A stretch of DNA of 64,000 bases, taken from NCBI GenBank assembly GCA_000761475.1, contig JQNW01000003.1, forward strand, positions 186,001 to 250,000. Direction: 5' to 3'. Under the pieces are notes generated by a model, which was given only the letters and a program-made list of their open reading frames with translations, was not told the DNA's origin and did not search any database. Below, in pieces: positions 8,462-16,711 of this stretch. The stretch's first letter is position 1, and the number at the start of each line of letters is the position of its first letter. The DNA is from Chromohalobacter israelensis (GTDB lineage Bacteria; Pseudomonadota; Gammaproteobacteria; Pseudomonadales; Halomonadaceae). The position numbers and the translations under genes were made by a program.

Positions 8462-9718
8462 TCACTTGTACCAGAGCACCAGGCCCGGGAAGGCAAGGAA
8501 GGCGATGAGCAGCAGGATGAGCGTCAGGTAATAGGGCATCAGGCTCTTGACCAGGTCTTCCAGGCTCACCTTGCCGACGCCGCACCCGACGTAGAGCACG
8601 GTGCCCACCGGTGGCGTGATCAGGCCGATCCCCAGGATGAACGACATCATGACGCCGAAGTAGACCGGGTCGATGCCGAGCTTGACCACCACCGGGGTCA
8701 TCAAGGGCGCCAGGATGACCATGGCCGGTGTCAGGTCCATGAAGAAGCCGACGATGAGCAGGAACAGCATCAGCACGCCCAGGATGATGTACTTGTTCTG
8801 CGAGAGCTCGGCGAGCATGACCACGATCTGCTGGGGCACCAGGTTGGCGGTGAGCAGCCACGCCAGCACGCTGGCGAAGGCCAGCAACAGCAGCACCACG
8901 CCGGTCAGGCGGCCGGTGGAGATACACAACTCGAAGAAGCCTTTGAGACTCAGGCTGCGATACACGAACATCGACACGCCCAGGGCGTAGAGCAGGGCGA
9001 CGGCGGCGCTTTCGGTCGGCGTGAACACACCGCTGAGGATGCCGCCGACGATGATGATCGGCAGAAGCAGCGCGAGTACGGAATCCTTGAGGGCGGCCAG
9101 CAGCTCCTGGAAGTCGAAGGGCTGAGCGGCACCGGTCTTCTTGGATTGGAGATAGGTGGCCATTGCCAGCCCGATGGTGATCAGTACCCCGGGCACGATC
9201 CCCGCCATGAATAGCTGTGAAATCGAGGTACCGGTCACGACCCCGAACAGGATCATCGGAATCGAGGGCGGAATGATGATGCCTACCACCGAGGCGGCGA
9301 CGACGATGGCGGTCGCGCGGGGCCCCGAGTAGCCGTGCTGCTTCATGGGGTTGATCATCATGCTGCCCACGGCGGAGGCGTCGGCCACGGCGGAGCCGCT
9401 GATGCCGCCGAAGAACATCGACGTCAGCACGGTGACCTGACCCAGGCCGCCGGCGACGAAGCCGACCATGGCGCTGGCCAGGCGGACCAGACGCTTGGCG
9501 ATGCCGCCCGAGCTCATCACCTCGCCGACCAGGATGAACAGCGGAATGGCCAGCAGGGGAAAGGAGTCGAGCCCGTTCACGGCCTGCGAGACCAGGGTGG
9601 TCAGGCCGTAATCGGCGTAGAAGAAGATGAACAGGCAGATCGCGGCCAGGCCAAACGAGATCGGCATGCCGATCACGATGCAGGCGAACAGGCCCAAGAG
9701 AATGCTCCACAGGATCAT
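8462..9718 (-). CDS. dctM: TRAP transporter large permease subunit DctM
   Basis: 418 residues, very hydrophobic with about 12 membrane segments. It has the DctM signature stretches GMPISFGLA, FPLLAIPLFILVGEVMSSGGIA and PPSIPMILFGVVTG. It forms the ion-coupled channel of a tripartite periplasmic transporter. Its start overlaps the dctQ stop by four bases (9715-9718). Confidence 0.93.
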   Translation of the reverse strand: MILWSILLGLFACIVIGMPISFGLAAICLFIFFYADYGLTTLVSQAVNGLDSFPLLAIPLFILVGEVMSSGGIAKRLVRLASAMVGFVAGGLGQVTVLTSMFFGGISGSAVADASAVGSMMINPMKQHGYSGPRATAIVVAASVVGIIIPPSIPMILFGVVTGTSISQLFMAGIVPGVLITIGLAMATYLQSKKTGAAQPFDFQELLAALKDSVLALLLPIIIVGGILSGVFTPTESAAVALLYALGVSMFVYRSLSLKGFFELCISTGRLTGVVLLLLAFASVLAWLLTANLVPQQIVVMLAELSQNKYIILGVLMLFLLIVGFFMDLTPAMVILAPLMTPVVVKLGIDPVYFGVMMSFILGIGLITPPVGTVLYVGCGVGKVSLEDLVKSLMPYYLTLILLLIAFLAFPGLVLWYK

Positions 9719-10197
9719 GCCGCACCTCGTTTGAACACGTTGTAGAGGAAAATGCTGTTGCCGATGACGGTCAGTACCGCCATGACCACCATGGCGCTAT
9801 AGAGCACGGTCTTGGGGATTCCCAGGAAGGGCGTCGAGCTCACGTAGCCTGAAATGATGCCGTCGAAACCGACGAAGATGCTGATGCAGACCGCGTAGAT
9901 GATCAGCGCCGACACCAGTCCGAAGATTTTCTTCAGGGTCGGGCTCGCTTTGTCCTTGAAAAGCGTCACGGCGACGTGCTCGTTGGTCAGGCTGGCGATA
10001 CCGGCACCCAGCAGCACCATCCAGATGAAGAACAGCCGCGAGATCTCGGCGGCCCAGGCAAAGGAGTAGCTGAACAGGAAGCGACCGAAGACATTCATCG
10101 AAACGGTGATGACCACGCCGACGACGAGGAGCCCGATGATGATGTCCAAGCTTCTGATCAGTTTGTTCAAGTAGGCGTTACCCGAACGTGACTTCAT
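9715..10197 (-). CDS. dctQ: TRAP transporter small permease subunit DctQ
   Basis: 160 residues with four predicted membrane helices and the DctQ-type segment FAWAAEISRLFFIWMVLLGAG. It is the small membrane component that works with DctM. It lies downstream of dctP behind a strong hairpin at 10235-10264, which should reduce permease expression relative to the binding protein. Confidence 0.92.
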   Translation of the reverse strand: MKSRSGNAYLNKLIRSLDIIIGLLVVGVVITVSMNVFGRFLFSYSFAWAAEISRLFFIWMVLLGAGIASLTNEHVAVTLFKDKASPTLKKIFGLVSALIIYAVCISIFVGFDGIISGYVSSTPFLGIPKTVLYSAMVVMAVLTVIGNSIFLYNVFKRGAA

Positions 10198-10234
10198 GAA
10201 GCCTCCAGGGAAGGAGCTTGCGTATTGATACTAA

Positions 10235-10264
10235 GCGGGGAAGGCCGCCATCGGCCTTCCCCGC
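10235..10264 (-). terminator. Strong hairpin between dctP and dctQ (attenuator or processing site)
   Basis: Perfect 13-bp GC-rich stem (GCGGGGAAGGCCG and its complement) with a 4-nt loop, followed on the minus strand by TTAGTATC rather than a T-run. Intra-operon stems after binding-protein genes commonly stabilise the upstream message or cause partial termination. Confidence 0.6.
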
Positions 10265-10277
10265 GGGCTTGAAGGTC

Positions 10278-11342
10278 TTACTCTTGCGCTTGTTCCACCT
10301 GGGCGCGGATATCGTCGATCAGCTCGCCGCCGATCTGGTCGCGCCAGTCTTCATACACCGGCTCCAGCTTGTCCTGGAAGACCTTGACCTGCTCCGGCGT
10401 CAGCTCGGTGATCTGCATGCCGGAATCCTTCAGATCCTGCTTGATCTGATCGTTCAGCGTGCGGCTGACGTGGCGCTGATAGTCGCCCATCTCGGTGGCC
10501 GCGTCGCGCAGCAGCTGCTGGTAGTCTTCCGGCAGACGATCCCAGAAACGCGCGGAGACCAGCGTGATGAACGGTGTGTAGACGTGGTTGGTTTCGGTGG
10601 CGTAGTCCTGCACCTCGTTGAACTTGGAGGATTCGATGGTGATCCACGGATTTTCCTGACCGTCGACGACCCCTTGCTCGAGCGCCGTGAACAGCTCCGC
10701 GAAGGACATCGGCGTCGGGTTGGCCCCCAGGGTGCGCCAGATATCCAGGTGGAGGTCGTTCTCCATGGTACGGATCTTCAGGCCGTCGAGGTCCGCCGGC
10801 TCCTCGACCGGGTGCTGGCTGTTGGTCAGCTGACGGTAACCGTTTTCACCCCAGCCGATCGCCACCAGGCCTTGCGAGGACGCGTCCTCGAGCATCTGCT
10901 GGCCGATCTCGCCGTCGAGTACCGCATCCGCCATTTCAGGCTGCGGGAAGAGGAAGGGGAGGTCGAACACCGCGAATTCCGGGAACATGTTCACCAGCGG
11001 AGACGTCGACGGCATGGTCATTTCCAGCGTGCCCGACTGGAGCGCACTGGTGGCCTGGCGGTCATCGCCCAACTGGGCGCCCGGGAACAGTTCGACCTGA
11101 ATGTTGCCGTCGCTGCGTTGTTCGACGATCTTCTCGAAATATTCGAGGCCGCGGTATTGCGCGCCGGATTCCGTGGTGCCGATGCTGAACTTGATCTTGA
11201 AATTGCCGTCGGCCTCGACCTTCTCACCTTTGACCTCCGGCAGCGGAGGCATTTCGGTCGCCGCAGAGGCGCTGAACGCGGTCAAGCCGAGAACGGCGCC
11301 GCCCACGACGGAAACGAAGCGTGTCGTTGTGGTTGTTGTCAT
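10278..11342 (-). CDS. dctP: TRAP transporter substrate-binding protein DctP
   Basis: 354 residues with an N-terminal signal peptide (about 1-27, ending SASA). The mature protein shows the DctP fold: GLEYFEKIVEQRSDGNIQVELFPGAQLGDDRQ and DLDGLKIRTMEND with the conserved arginine that binds the substrate carboxylate, and GQENPWITIESSKF. It acts in the periplasm. AGGAGG lies 6 nt before the ATG. It is downstream of the fuconate dehydratase-like gene, which suggests a sugar acid or hydroxyacid substrate. Confidence 0.92.
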   Translation of the reverse strand: MTTTTTTRFVSVVGGAVLGLTAFSASAATEMPPLPEVKGEKVEADGNFKIKFSIGTTESGAQYRGLEYFEKIVEQRSDGNIQVELFPGAQLGDDRQATSALQSGTLEMTMPSTSPLVNMFPEFAVFDLPFLFPQPEMADAVLDGEIGQQMLEDASSQGLVAIGWGENGYRQLTNSQHPVEEPADLDGLKIRTMENDLHLDIWRTLGANPTPMSFAELFTALEQGVVDGQENPWITIESSKFNEVQDYATETNHVYTPFITLVSARFWDRLPEDYQQLLRDAATEMGDYQRHVSRTLNDQIKQDLKDSGMQITELTPEQVKVFQDKLEPVYEDWRDQIGGELIDDIRAQVEQAQE

Positions 11343-11487
11343 CCTGTCCTCCTGGAACTGATGGTAGTGCTGGCATGTGTGTCACTTATGACACCGGTAT
11401 CATCGCGATCCCCGGCCTCTTGGCGAGTCGATCCGGGAGTCGCGCGATTCCCTTCGGCAGACGCCGTGTCTGCTCTTGGTCATCTTA

Positions 11488-11498
11488 ATGTTGAACAT
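11488..11498. promoter_or_regulatory. Palindrome ATGTTGAACAT upstream of dctP
   Basis: A 5-1-5 perfect inverted repeat 145 nt before dctP. It shares TGAACAT with the operator-like region at 13042-13048 but is otherwise different. It is a weak candidate site. Confidence 0.3.
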
Positions 11499-11548
11499 AC
11501 ACCGAGATGCCTGCCGATGAGACTTCATCGTTAGTCGTAGACGGCCTC

Positions 11549-12865
11549 TCAATTGCCCGCCGATCCCTCCTGCCAGGCCGCGCCGTCGGGGTACTGATGA
11601 CGCTCGAGCGCGTCGTCATGCAGGGTGATGCTGTAGCCCGGCGCCTCGGGTACCTGGTAGCGCCCTTGCCGGATCCGTACCGGATCGACGAAGTGCTCGT
11701 GGAGGTGGTCGACGTATTCCAGAATGCGGCCGTCCAGCGAGCCGGAGACTGCGATGTAATCGAACAGCGAGATGTGCTGGGTGTACTCGCACAGGCCCAC
11801 GCCGCCGCCGTGCGGGCAGATGGGAACGTCGTACTTGGCGGCCAGCAGCGTGACGATGATCACTTCGTTGAGCCCGCCGAGACGCGCGGCATCGAGCTGA
11901 CAATAGTCGATGGCGCCGGCCTGCAGGAGTTGCTTGAACATCACCCGGTTGTGGCAGTGCTCGCCGGTGGCGACGCCGATGGGGGCCAGGCGGCGGCGAA
12001 TCTCGGCATGCCCGAGGATATCGTCCGGGCTGGTGGGCTCCTCGATCCACAGCGGATCGAATTCCGCCAGGTCGCGCATGTTGGCGACGGCTTCGTCGAC
12101 TTCCCACATCTGGTTGGCGTCCATCATCAGCGCCCGTTCCCAGCCGATTTCCTCGCGCAGGATGCGCGCGCGCTGGCGGTCTTCCTCGAGGTTGCCGCCG
12201 ACCTTCTGCTTGAAGTGCGTCCAGCCCTCGGCCAGCGCCTCGCGCGCCAGGCGGCGCATCTTGTCCTCGGAATAGCCGAGCCAGCCGGCGGAGGTGGTAT
12301 AGCCGGGATAGCCCTCGGCGCGCATGTGCGCTTCGCGCTCTGCCTTGCCGGCTTCGCGGCGCTTGAGCAGGCCGATGGCTTCCTGCGGGGTCAGGGCGTC
12401 GGTGACGAAGCGGAAATCCAGGCAGCGGACCAGCTGCTCGGGCGTCATGTCCACCAGCAGCTTCCAGACCGGCTTGCCTTCACGCTTCGCCCACAGGTCC
12501 CACACGGCGTTGACGATGGCGGCCGAGGCCAGGTGCATGACGCCTTTTTCCGGTCCCAGCCAGCGCAATTGGCTGTCGCCGCTGGTGAGATCGCGCCAGA
12601 ACGTGCCCATGTCGGCGGTGATGGTCTCGAGATCGCGACCCACGATGCGCGACGCCAGGGCCTCGACGGCCATGACGCAGACATCGTTGCCGCGCCCGAT
12701 GGTGAAGGTCAGCCCGTGCCCCTGAAGGCCGTCGTCGGCGTCGGTGGTGAGCGTGACGTAGGTGGCCGAGTAATCCGGCGCCTCGTTCATGGCGTCAGAG
12801 CCGTCGAGCTGGCGTGACGTGGGAAAGCGGATGTCGCGTGCTTGCAGGTGGGTAATCGTGGTCAT
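11549..12865 (-). CDS. fucD: L-fuconate dehydratase-like enolase-superfamily enzyme
   Basis: 438 residues, matching the fuconate dehydratase subgroup of mandelate racemase-like enolases in length and in the characteristic insert YPGYTTSAGWLGYSEDK. Catalytic-lysine region THFKQKVGG, metal-ligand region MMDANQMWEVDEA, IEEPTSPDD, GVATGEHCHNR and CPHGGGVGL are all present. The reaction is dehydration of an aldonate to a 2-keto-3-deoxy acid, the step before the SDR and FAH enzymes near the left end. The start at 12865 is preceded by AGGACGACAGGC. Related enzymes also accept L-galactonate or D-arabinonate, so L-fuconate is probable but not certain. Confidence 0.88.
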   Translation of the reverse strand: MTTITHLQARDIRFPTSRQLDGSDAMNEAPDYSATYVTLTTDADDGLQGHGLTFTIGRGNDVCVMAVEALASRIVGRDLETITADMGTFWRDLTSGDSQLRWLGPEKGVMHLASAAIVNAVWDLWAKREGKPVWKLLVDMTPEQLVRCLDFRFVTDALTPQEAIGLLKRREAGKAEREAHMRAEGYPGYTTSAGWLGYSEDKMRRLAREALAEGWTHFKQKVGGNLEEDRQRARILREEIGWERALMMDANQMWEVDEAVANMRDLAEFDPLWIEEPTSPDDILGHAEIRRRLAPIGVATGEHCHNRVMFKQLLQAGAIDYCQLDAARLGGLNEVIIVTLLAAKYDVPICPHGGGVGLCEYTQHISLFDYIAVSGSLDGRILEYVDHLHEHFVDPVRIRQGRYQVPEAPGYSITLHDDALERHQYPDGAAWQEGSAGN

Positions 12866-13043
12866 GCCTGTCGTCCTGATGGTGGGAGCGGCCTGCGCCG
12901 CGTTCACGAGTGGTTCTCGGAGTCAGGCTACGGCGAATCGACAATAACGTGCCAATCGCAATTTTGTTGTGCCGATTCTTTCTGGTTATCGCAATGCAGC
13001 GGGGACTTGCAATGCCAGGAAGACACCGCCAAAGTTATAATTG

Positions 13044-13069
13044 AACATTGTGTGCAATATTCAATATTG
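13044..13069. promoter_or_regulatory. Operator cluster: AACATTGTGTGCAATAT plus CAATATT-C-AATATTG
   Basis: In the fucD/uxaA divergent region, 72 nt before the uxaA start. The first 17 bases match the tctC upstream site (20830-20846) at 15 of 17 positions. Overlapping its right end (13055-13069) is a perfect 7-1-7 palindrome. The likely binder is the GntR protein encoded at 14737. Confidence 0.6.
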
Positions 13070-13132
13070 TGACGTTAGTCGAATCCGCGCCCTTCGCGCA
13101 CGCCCTGACGGTCAACGGTTACCGAGGTCATT

Positions 13133-14665
13133 ATGCAGCTCATCAATACGACGCCGCCGGTCATCCGGCTCAACGATGCCGACAACGTGGGGGTCGCGAC
13201 CCGGGCCCTGCCACAGGGACTGCCGCTGGACGGCGACGGCGAGCGGGTGGCGCGTCACAACATCGATGCCGGTCACAAGGTCGCCCTGACGGCCATCGCC
13301 ACGGGCGACGCCATCATCAAGTACGGCCAGGTCATCGGGCGGGCGAGCCGCGACATCGACGTCGGCGAGCACGTGCACACCCATAACGTGGCCATGCTCG
13401 AGCGGGACACGACGCTGACGGACTTCCAGCCGTTCCCGCGTTCGCCGACGCAGGACTCCGATCGCACCTTCATGGGCTATCATCGGCCGAGCGGCCAGGT
13501 CGGGACCCGCAATTACATCGGTATCCTGTCGACGGTGAACTGCTCGGCGACCGTGGCCAAGGTGGCCGCGGAGCAGCTCAATGCCAATCCCGAGATCGAG
13601 GCCCTCGGCTTCGACGGCGTGGTGCCCATCACGCATGGCTCGGGATGCGCGATGAACACCGAATCCGAAGGCTTCGCGTTCCTCGAACGGGTGATCGCGG
13701 GCTATGCACGGCATCCCAACTTCGCGCTGGTGGTGATCATCGGCCTGGGATGCGAAACCAACCAGGTCAAGCAACTGGTGGAAAGCGCCGGGTTGAGCGA
13801 CGAGCGTCGCCTGGCCTATTTCAATATCCAGCAGGTCGGCGGTACCCGGGCCAGCATCGGCAAGGCCTACGAGCAAGTGCTCGACATGGCGCGCGCACAT
13901 GGGCGCGACGAGCGCCGTCCCGCGCCGCTCAAGCACTTGAGCGTGGCACTGCAGTGCGGCGGTTCCGACGGGTATTCGGGAATCACCGCGAACCCCGCCC
14001 TGGGCCACGCCGCCGACTTGATCGTGCGTCATGGCGGCAGCGCCATCCTGAGCGAAACGCCGGAAATCTACGGCGCCGAGCACCTGCTGCTGGACCGCGC
14101 GGTGGACGTCGAGGTGGCACGCAAGCTGCTGGCGCGGATCGCCTGGTGGAAGCACTACACCGAGATCAATGGCGCCGAGCTCAACAACAATCCGTCGCCC
14201 GGCAACAAGGCCGGCGGCCTCTCGACCATCCTCGAGAAGTCCCTGGGTGCCGTGGCCAAGGGCGGTGCCTCGAGCCTGAACGACGTGCTCGAATACGCCG
14301 AGCCGCTCAAGGTCCCCGGGTTCAACTTCATGGACAGCCCCGGGTACGATCCGGCCTCGGTCACCGGTCAGATCGCCTCCGGTGCCACGTTGGTGTGTTT
14401 CACCACGGGGCGGGGATCGGTCTCCGGCTTCAAGCCGGCGCCTTGTCTCAAGCTGGCCACCAACACAGCCATGTATGAGACCATGCACGAGGACATGGAC
14501 ATCAACTGCGGCGCCATCATCGATGGCGAGATGAGCGTGGAGGCCATGGGCGAGGCGATTTTCGAGAAGATTCTTGCGGTTGCCTCCGGCGAGGCGAGTG
14601 CCAGCGAATCGCTGGGCTATGGCAGCAACGAGTTCGTGCCGTGGATGGTCGGCGCCATCACCTGA
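13133..14665 (+). CDS. UxaA-family sugar-acid dehydratase (altronate/galactarate dehydratase type)
   Basis: 510 residues. The N-terminal SAF domain (about 10-90, DNVGVATRALPQG to GEHVHTHN) is fused to a large catalytic domain starting at FMGYHRPSGQVGTRNYIG, with HGSGCAMN and GLGCETNQ (iron-binding cysteines) and the C-terminal TTGRGSVSG and GSNEFVPWMVG. The family dehydrates altronate, galactarate and related acids. Sulfolactate sulfo-lyase SuyAB is a split relative, but the HGSGC motif and fused form argue for a sugar-acid dehydratase here. It is followed after 71 nt by its likely GntR regulator. Confidence 0.85.
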   Translation: MQLINTTPPVIRLNDADNVGVATRALPQGLPLDGDGERVARHNIDAGHKVALTAIATGDAIIKYGQVIGRASRDIDVGEHVHTHNVAMLERDTTLTDFQPFPRSPTQDSDRTFMGYHRPSGQVGTRNYIGILSTVNCSATVAKVAAEQLNANPEIEALGFDGVVPITHGSGCAMNTESEGFAFLERVIAGYARHPNFALVVIIGLGCETNQVKQLVESAGLSDERRLAYFNIQQVGGTRASIGKAYEQVLDMARAHGRDERRPAPLKHLSVALQCGGSDGYSGITANPALGHAADLIVRHGGSAILSETPEIYGAEHLLLDRAVDVEVARKLLARIAWWKHYTEINGAELNNNPSPGNKAGGLSTILEKSLGAVAKGGASSLNDVLEYAEPLKVPGFNFMDSPGYDPASVTGQIASGATLVCFTTGRGSVSGFKPAPCLKLATNTAMYETMHEDMDINCGAIIDGEMSVEAMGEAIFEKILAVASGEASASESLGYGSNEFVPWMVGAIT

Positions 14666-14736
14666 GTGCGGTGTCCCGGTGCCGAAGCCGTACGAGAAGA
14701 CGCAGGGAAGACAGTCCAGGAGGAAAAGACAGCCCC

Positions 14737-15705
14737 ATGGCCAGATCGCTGAAAGAGCAGCTCTACCGGGTGTTGCGTGACGCCATCGACGCCGGGCGTC
14801 TCGAGCCCGGACTGGTCCTGCTGGAAGGGCATATCGCCGAGCATTTCGGCATGAGTCGTTCACCGGTGAGGCAGACGCTGTCGCGGTTGCATGAAGAGGG
14901 GGCGATTTGCCGTTTCGAGGGGCGCGGTTATCAGGTCGGGCCGCGCCCGGGCGAGATCGTGAGGCGTTCGCTGGGGACGGGAGATTTCAGCGCCTCGCGC
15001 ATCGAGCGCACGGATACCTGGCGAACGTTCGCGGAGGGCGTGGAACGCGATGTGGTGCTGTGCTCGATGAAAGGGCGCTTCGAGCTCAACGAGCTGCAAC
15101 TGGCGCGGGCGCTGTCGGTCAGTCGCTCCCTGACGCACCGCATCCTGCTCTATCTGCAGAGCATCGGCGTGGTGGAAAAGGTCAAGTACAGCAGCTGGAC
15201 GGTCGTTCCCCTGGACGATGCACGGCTGCGCGACCTGTACCAGGCGCGTCGCCAGCTGGAGCCGTACATGATGACGCGCGCCGCCGAGGCGCTCGAGGAC
15301 GCCGAAATACGCCGCTATCTCCAGCGTCTGGACGATGCCGCGCGTGCCTACCCCCAGGTGCCCAGCGCGCGCCTCGACGCCCTGGAGAACGACCTGCACC
15401 ATGAAGCGCTGGCGCGTGGCAACAACGCCGAGATCATGACCATGTTGCAGCGTACACGGCCGATCCTGCTGATCAGCAAGCACCTGCTGGGGTCGTCGAT
15501 CGCGCTGCCCAGCGTGGCACCGTTCTTCGACGAACACCGGCATGTGTTCGACAAGGCGCTGGCGCGCGACGGCGGGGCGGCGGGGCGTGCCCTCGACGAG
15601 CACCTGGCCCGCTCGGAAGCGCAGGTCCAGGCACGCCTGAGCGACTTCCGCGAGGCCGGCGCGATCGACGTGCCGGACTATCTGCGCGAGGTCGCGCCTT
15701 CCTGA
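14737..15705 (+). CDS. GntR-family regulator with a second winged-helix-like region
   Basis: 322 residues, about 80-100 longer than ordinary GntR/FCD regulators. The first winged helix (about 1-68) contains LEGHIAEHFGMSRSPVRQTLSRLHEEGAI. A second helix-turn-helix-like block (about 100-155) reads FELNELQLARALSVSRSLTHRILLYLQSIGVVEKV, followed by an FCD-like helical domain from RDLYQARRQLEPYMMTRAAEAL. The start at 14737 has AGGAGG upstream. It lies in a probable operon with uxaA and is the best candidate for binding the twin sites at 13044 and 20830. Confidence 0.82.
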   Translation: MARSLKEQLYRVLRDAIDAGRLEPGLVLLEGHIAEHFGMSRSPVRQTLSRLHEEGAICRFEGRGYQVGPRPGEIVRRSLGTGDFSASRIERTDTWRTFAEGVERDVVLCSMKGRFELNELQLARALSVSRSLTHRILLYLQSIGVVEKVKYSSWTVVPLDDARLRDLYQARRQLEPYMMTRAAEALEDAEIRRYLQRLDDAARAYPQVPSARLDALENDLHHEALARGNNAEIMTMLQRTRPILLISKHLLGSSIALPSVAPFFDEHRHVFDKALARDGGAAGRALDEHLARSEAQVQARLSDFREAGAIDVPDYLREVAPS

Positions 15706-15743
15706 GTGCGCGACAAAACAAACGCCGGGAGGCTAGGTGTCGA

Positions 15744-16631
15744 TCAGTTCGGGCGCTCGCCGTTGCGCCGGCGCAGCTCGCGGATCAGCGCGCTGTGGTC
15801 CAGGTCGCCGTCACCGTTCGCCACCAGGTCGCCGAACAGGCCGTCCACCAGCCGCGACACGGGCAGGTCCAGCGCCAGGTCGTCGGCGAGCGCCTGCGCG
15901 GTTTGCGTATCCTTCCATTGCCACTTGGCCGGGCCGCCGGGACGGAAGTCCTCGTCGAGCATGCGTTCGCCGTGCACCTGCAGGATCGTCGAGTCGGCGA
16001 AGCCGCCCATCAAGGCCTCGCGCACCTTGCGGGGATCGGCGCCGCCGCGTTCGGCGAGCAGCAAGGCTTCGGCGACAGTGGCAATGGTATTGGCGACGAT
16101 GGACTGGTTGGCGAGCTTGGCGAGTTGCCCGCTGCCGGCGGGTCCCACATGGACGGCACGGCCCAGCGGGGCGAACAGGTGCCGGTGACGCTCGAACGTG
16201 GCCGGATCGCCGCCGACCATGATGGCCAGGGTGCCGTCGATGGCGCCGCGTTCGCCGCCGGAGACCGGCGCGTCCAGATAGCCGATGCCACGGGCCTTGG
16301 CCGCCTGCGCCTGCCGCTGGGCGGTATCGACCGGGATGGAACTCATGACCACCAGGGTGGCATGCGGGACCATGTGGGCGATCACGCCCTCGGGGCCCAG
16401 CAGGATGTCGTCGCATACCGGACCCGAGCTGAGCATGACCACGACGATGTCGGCGCCGGCGACGTCACGCGGATTGTCGGCGATGTCGATGCCGTGCGCG
16501 GTCAGGGCCTGGGCCTTGGCGTTGCTGCGGTTCCAGGCGCGCACCGCGTAGCCCGCCTCCGCCAGGCGGCGGGCCATCGGCGCTCCCATGAGCCCGGTAC
16601 CGATGACGCCGATCGTGGTCGTGTCCTGCAT
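15744..16631 (-). CDS. Beta-hydroxyacid dehydrogenase (tartronate semialdehyde reductase / 3-hydroxyisobutyrate dehydrogenase family)
   Basis: 295 residues. N-terminal dinucleotide motif GVIGTGLMGAPMA, substrate-binding DAPVSGGERGAIDGTLAIMVGG, catalytic lysine in GSGQLAKLANQ and the C-terminal WQWKDTQTAQALADDL are typical. The start at 16631 has GGGAGGATCGCGAC; an ATG at 16715 overlapping the upstream stop would add 28 unconserved residues. It is the last gene of the tctCBA-ldh operon. GarR-type enzymes reduce 2-hydroxy-3-oxopropionate to glycerate, but no cognate aldolase is visible in the window. Confidence 0.85.
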   Translation of the reverse strand: MQDTTTIGVIGTGLMGAPMARRLAEAGYAVRAWNRSNAKAQALTAHGIDIADNPRDVAGADIVVVMLSSGPVCDDILLGPEGVIAHMVPHATLVVMSSIPVDTAQRQAQAAKARGIGYLDAPVSGGERGAIDGTLAIMVGGDPATFERHRHLFAPLGRAVHVGPAGSGQLAKLANQSIVANTIATVAEALLLAERGGADPRKVREALMGGFADSTILQVHGERMLDEDFRPGGPAKWQWKDTQTAQALADDLALDLPVSRLVDGLFGDLVANGDGDLDHSALIRELRRRNGERPN

Positions 16632-16711
16632 GTCGCGATCCTCCCGCGCTGTCGTGTCGTCTTTGTCGTGCCCCGTCGCACGGTTGCTCATGAGCCCGGT
16701 CGTCGATTCGG

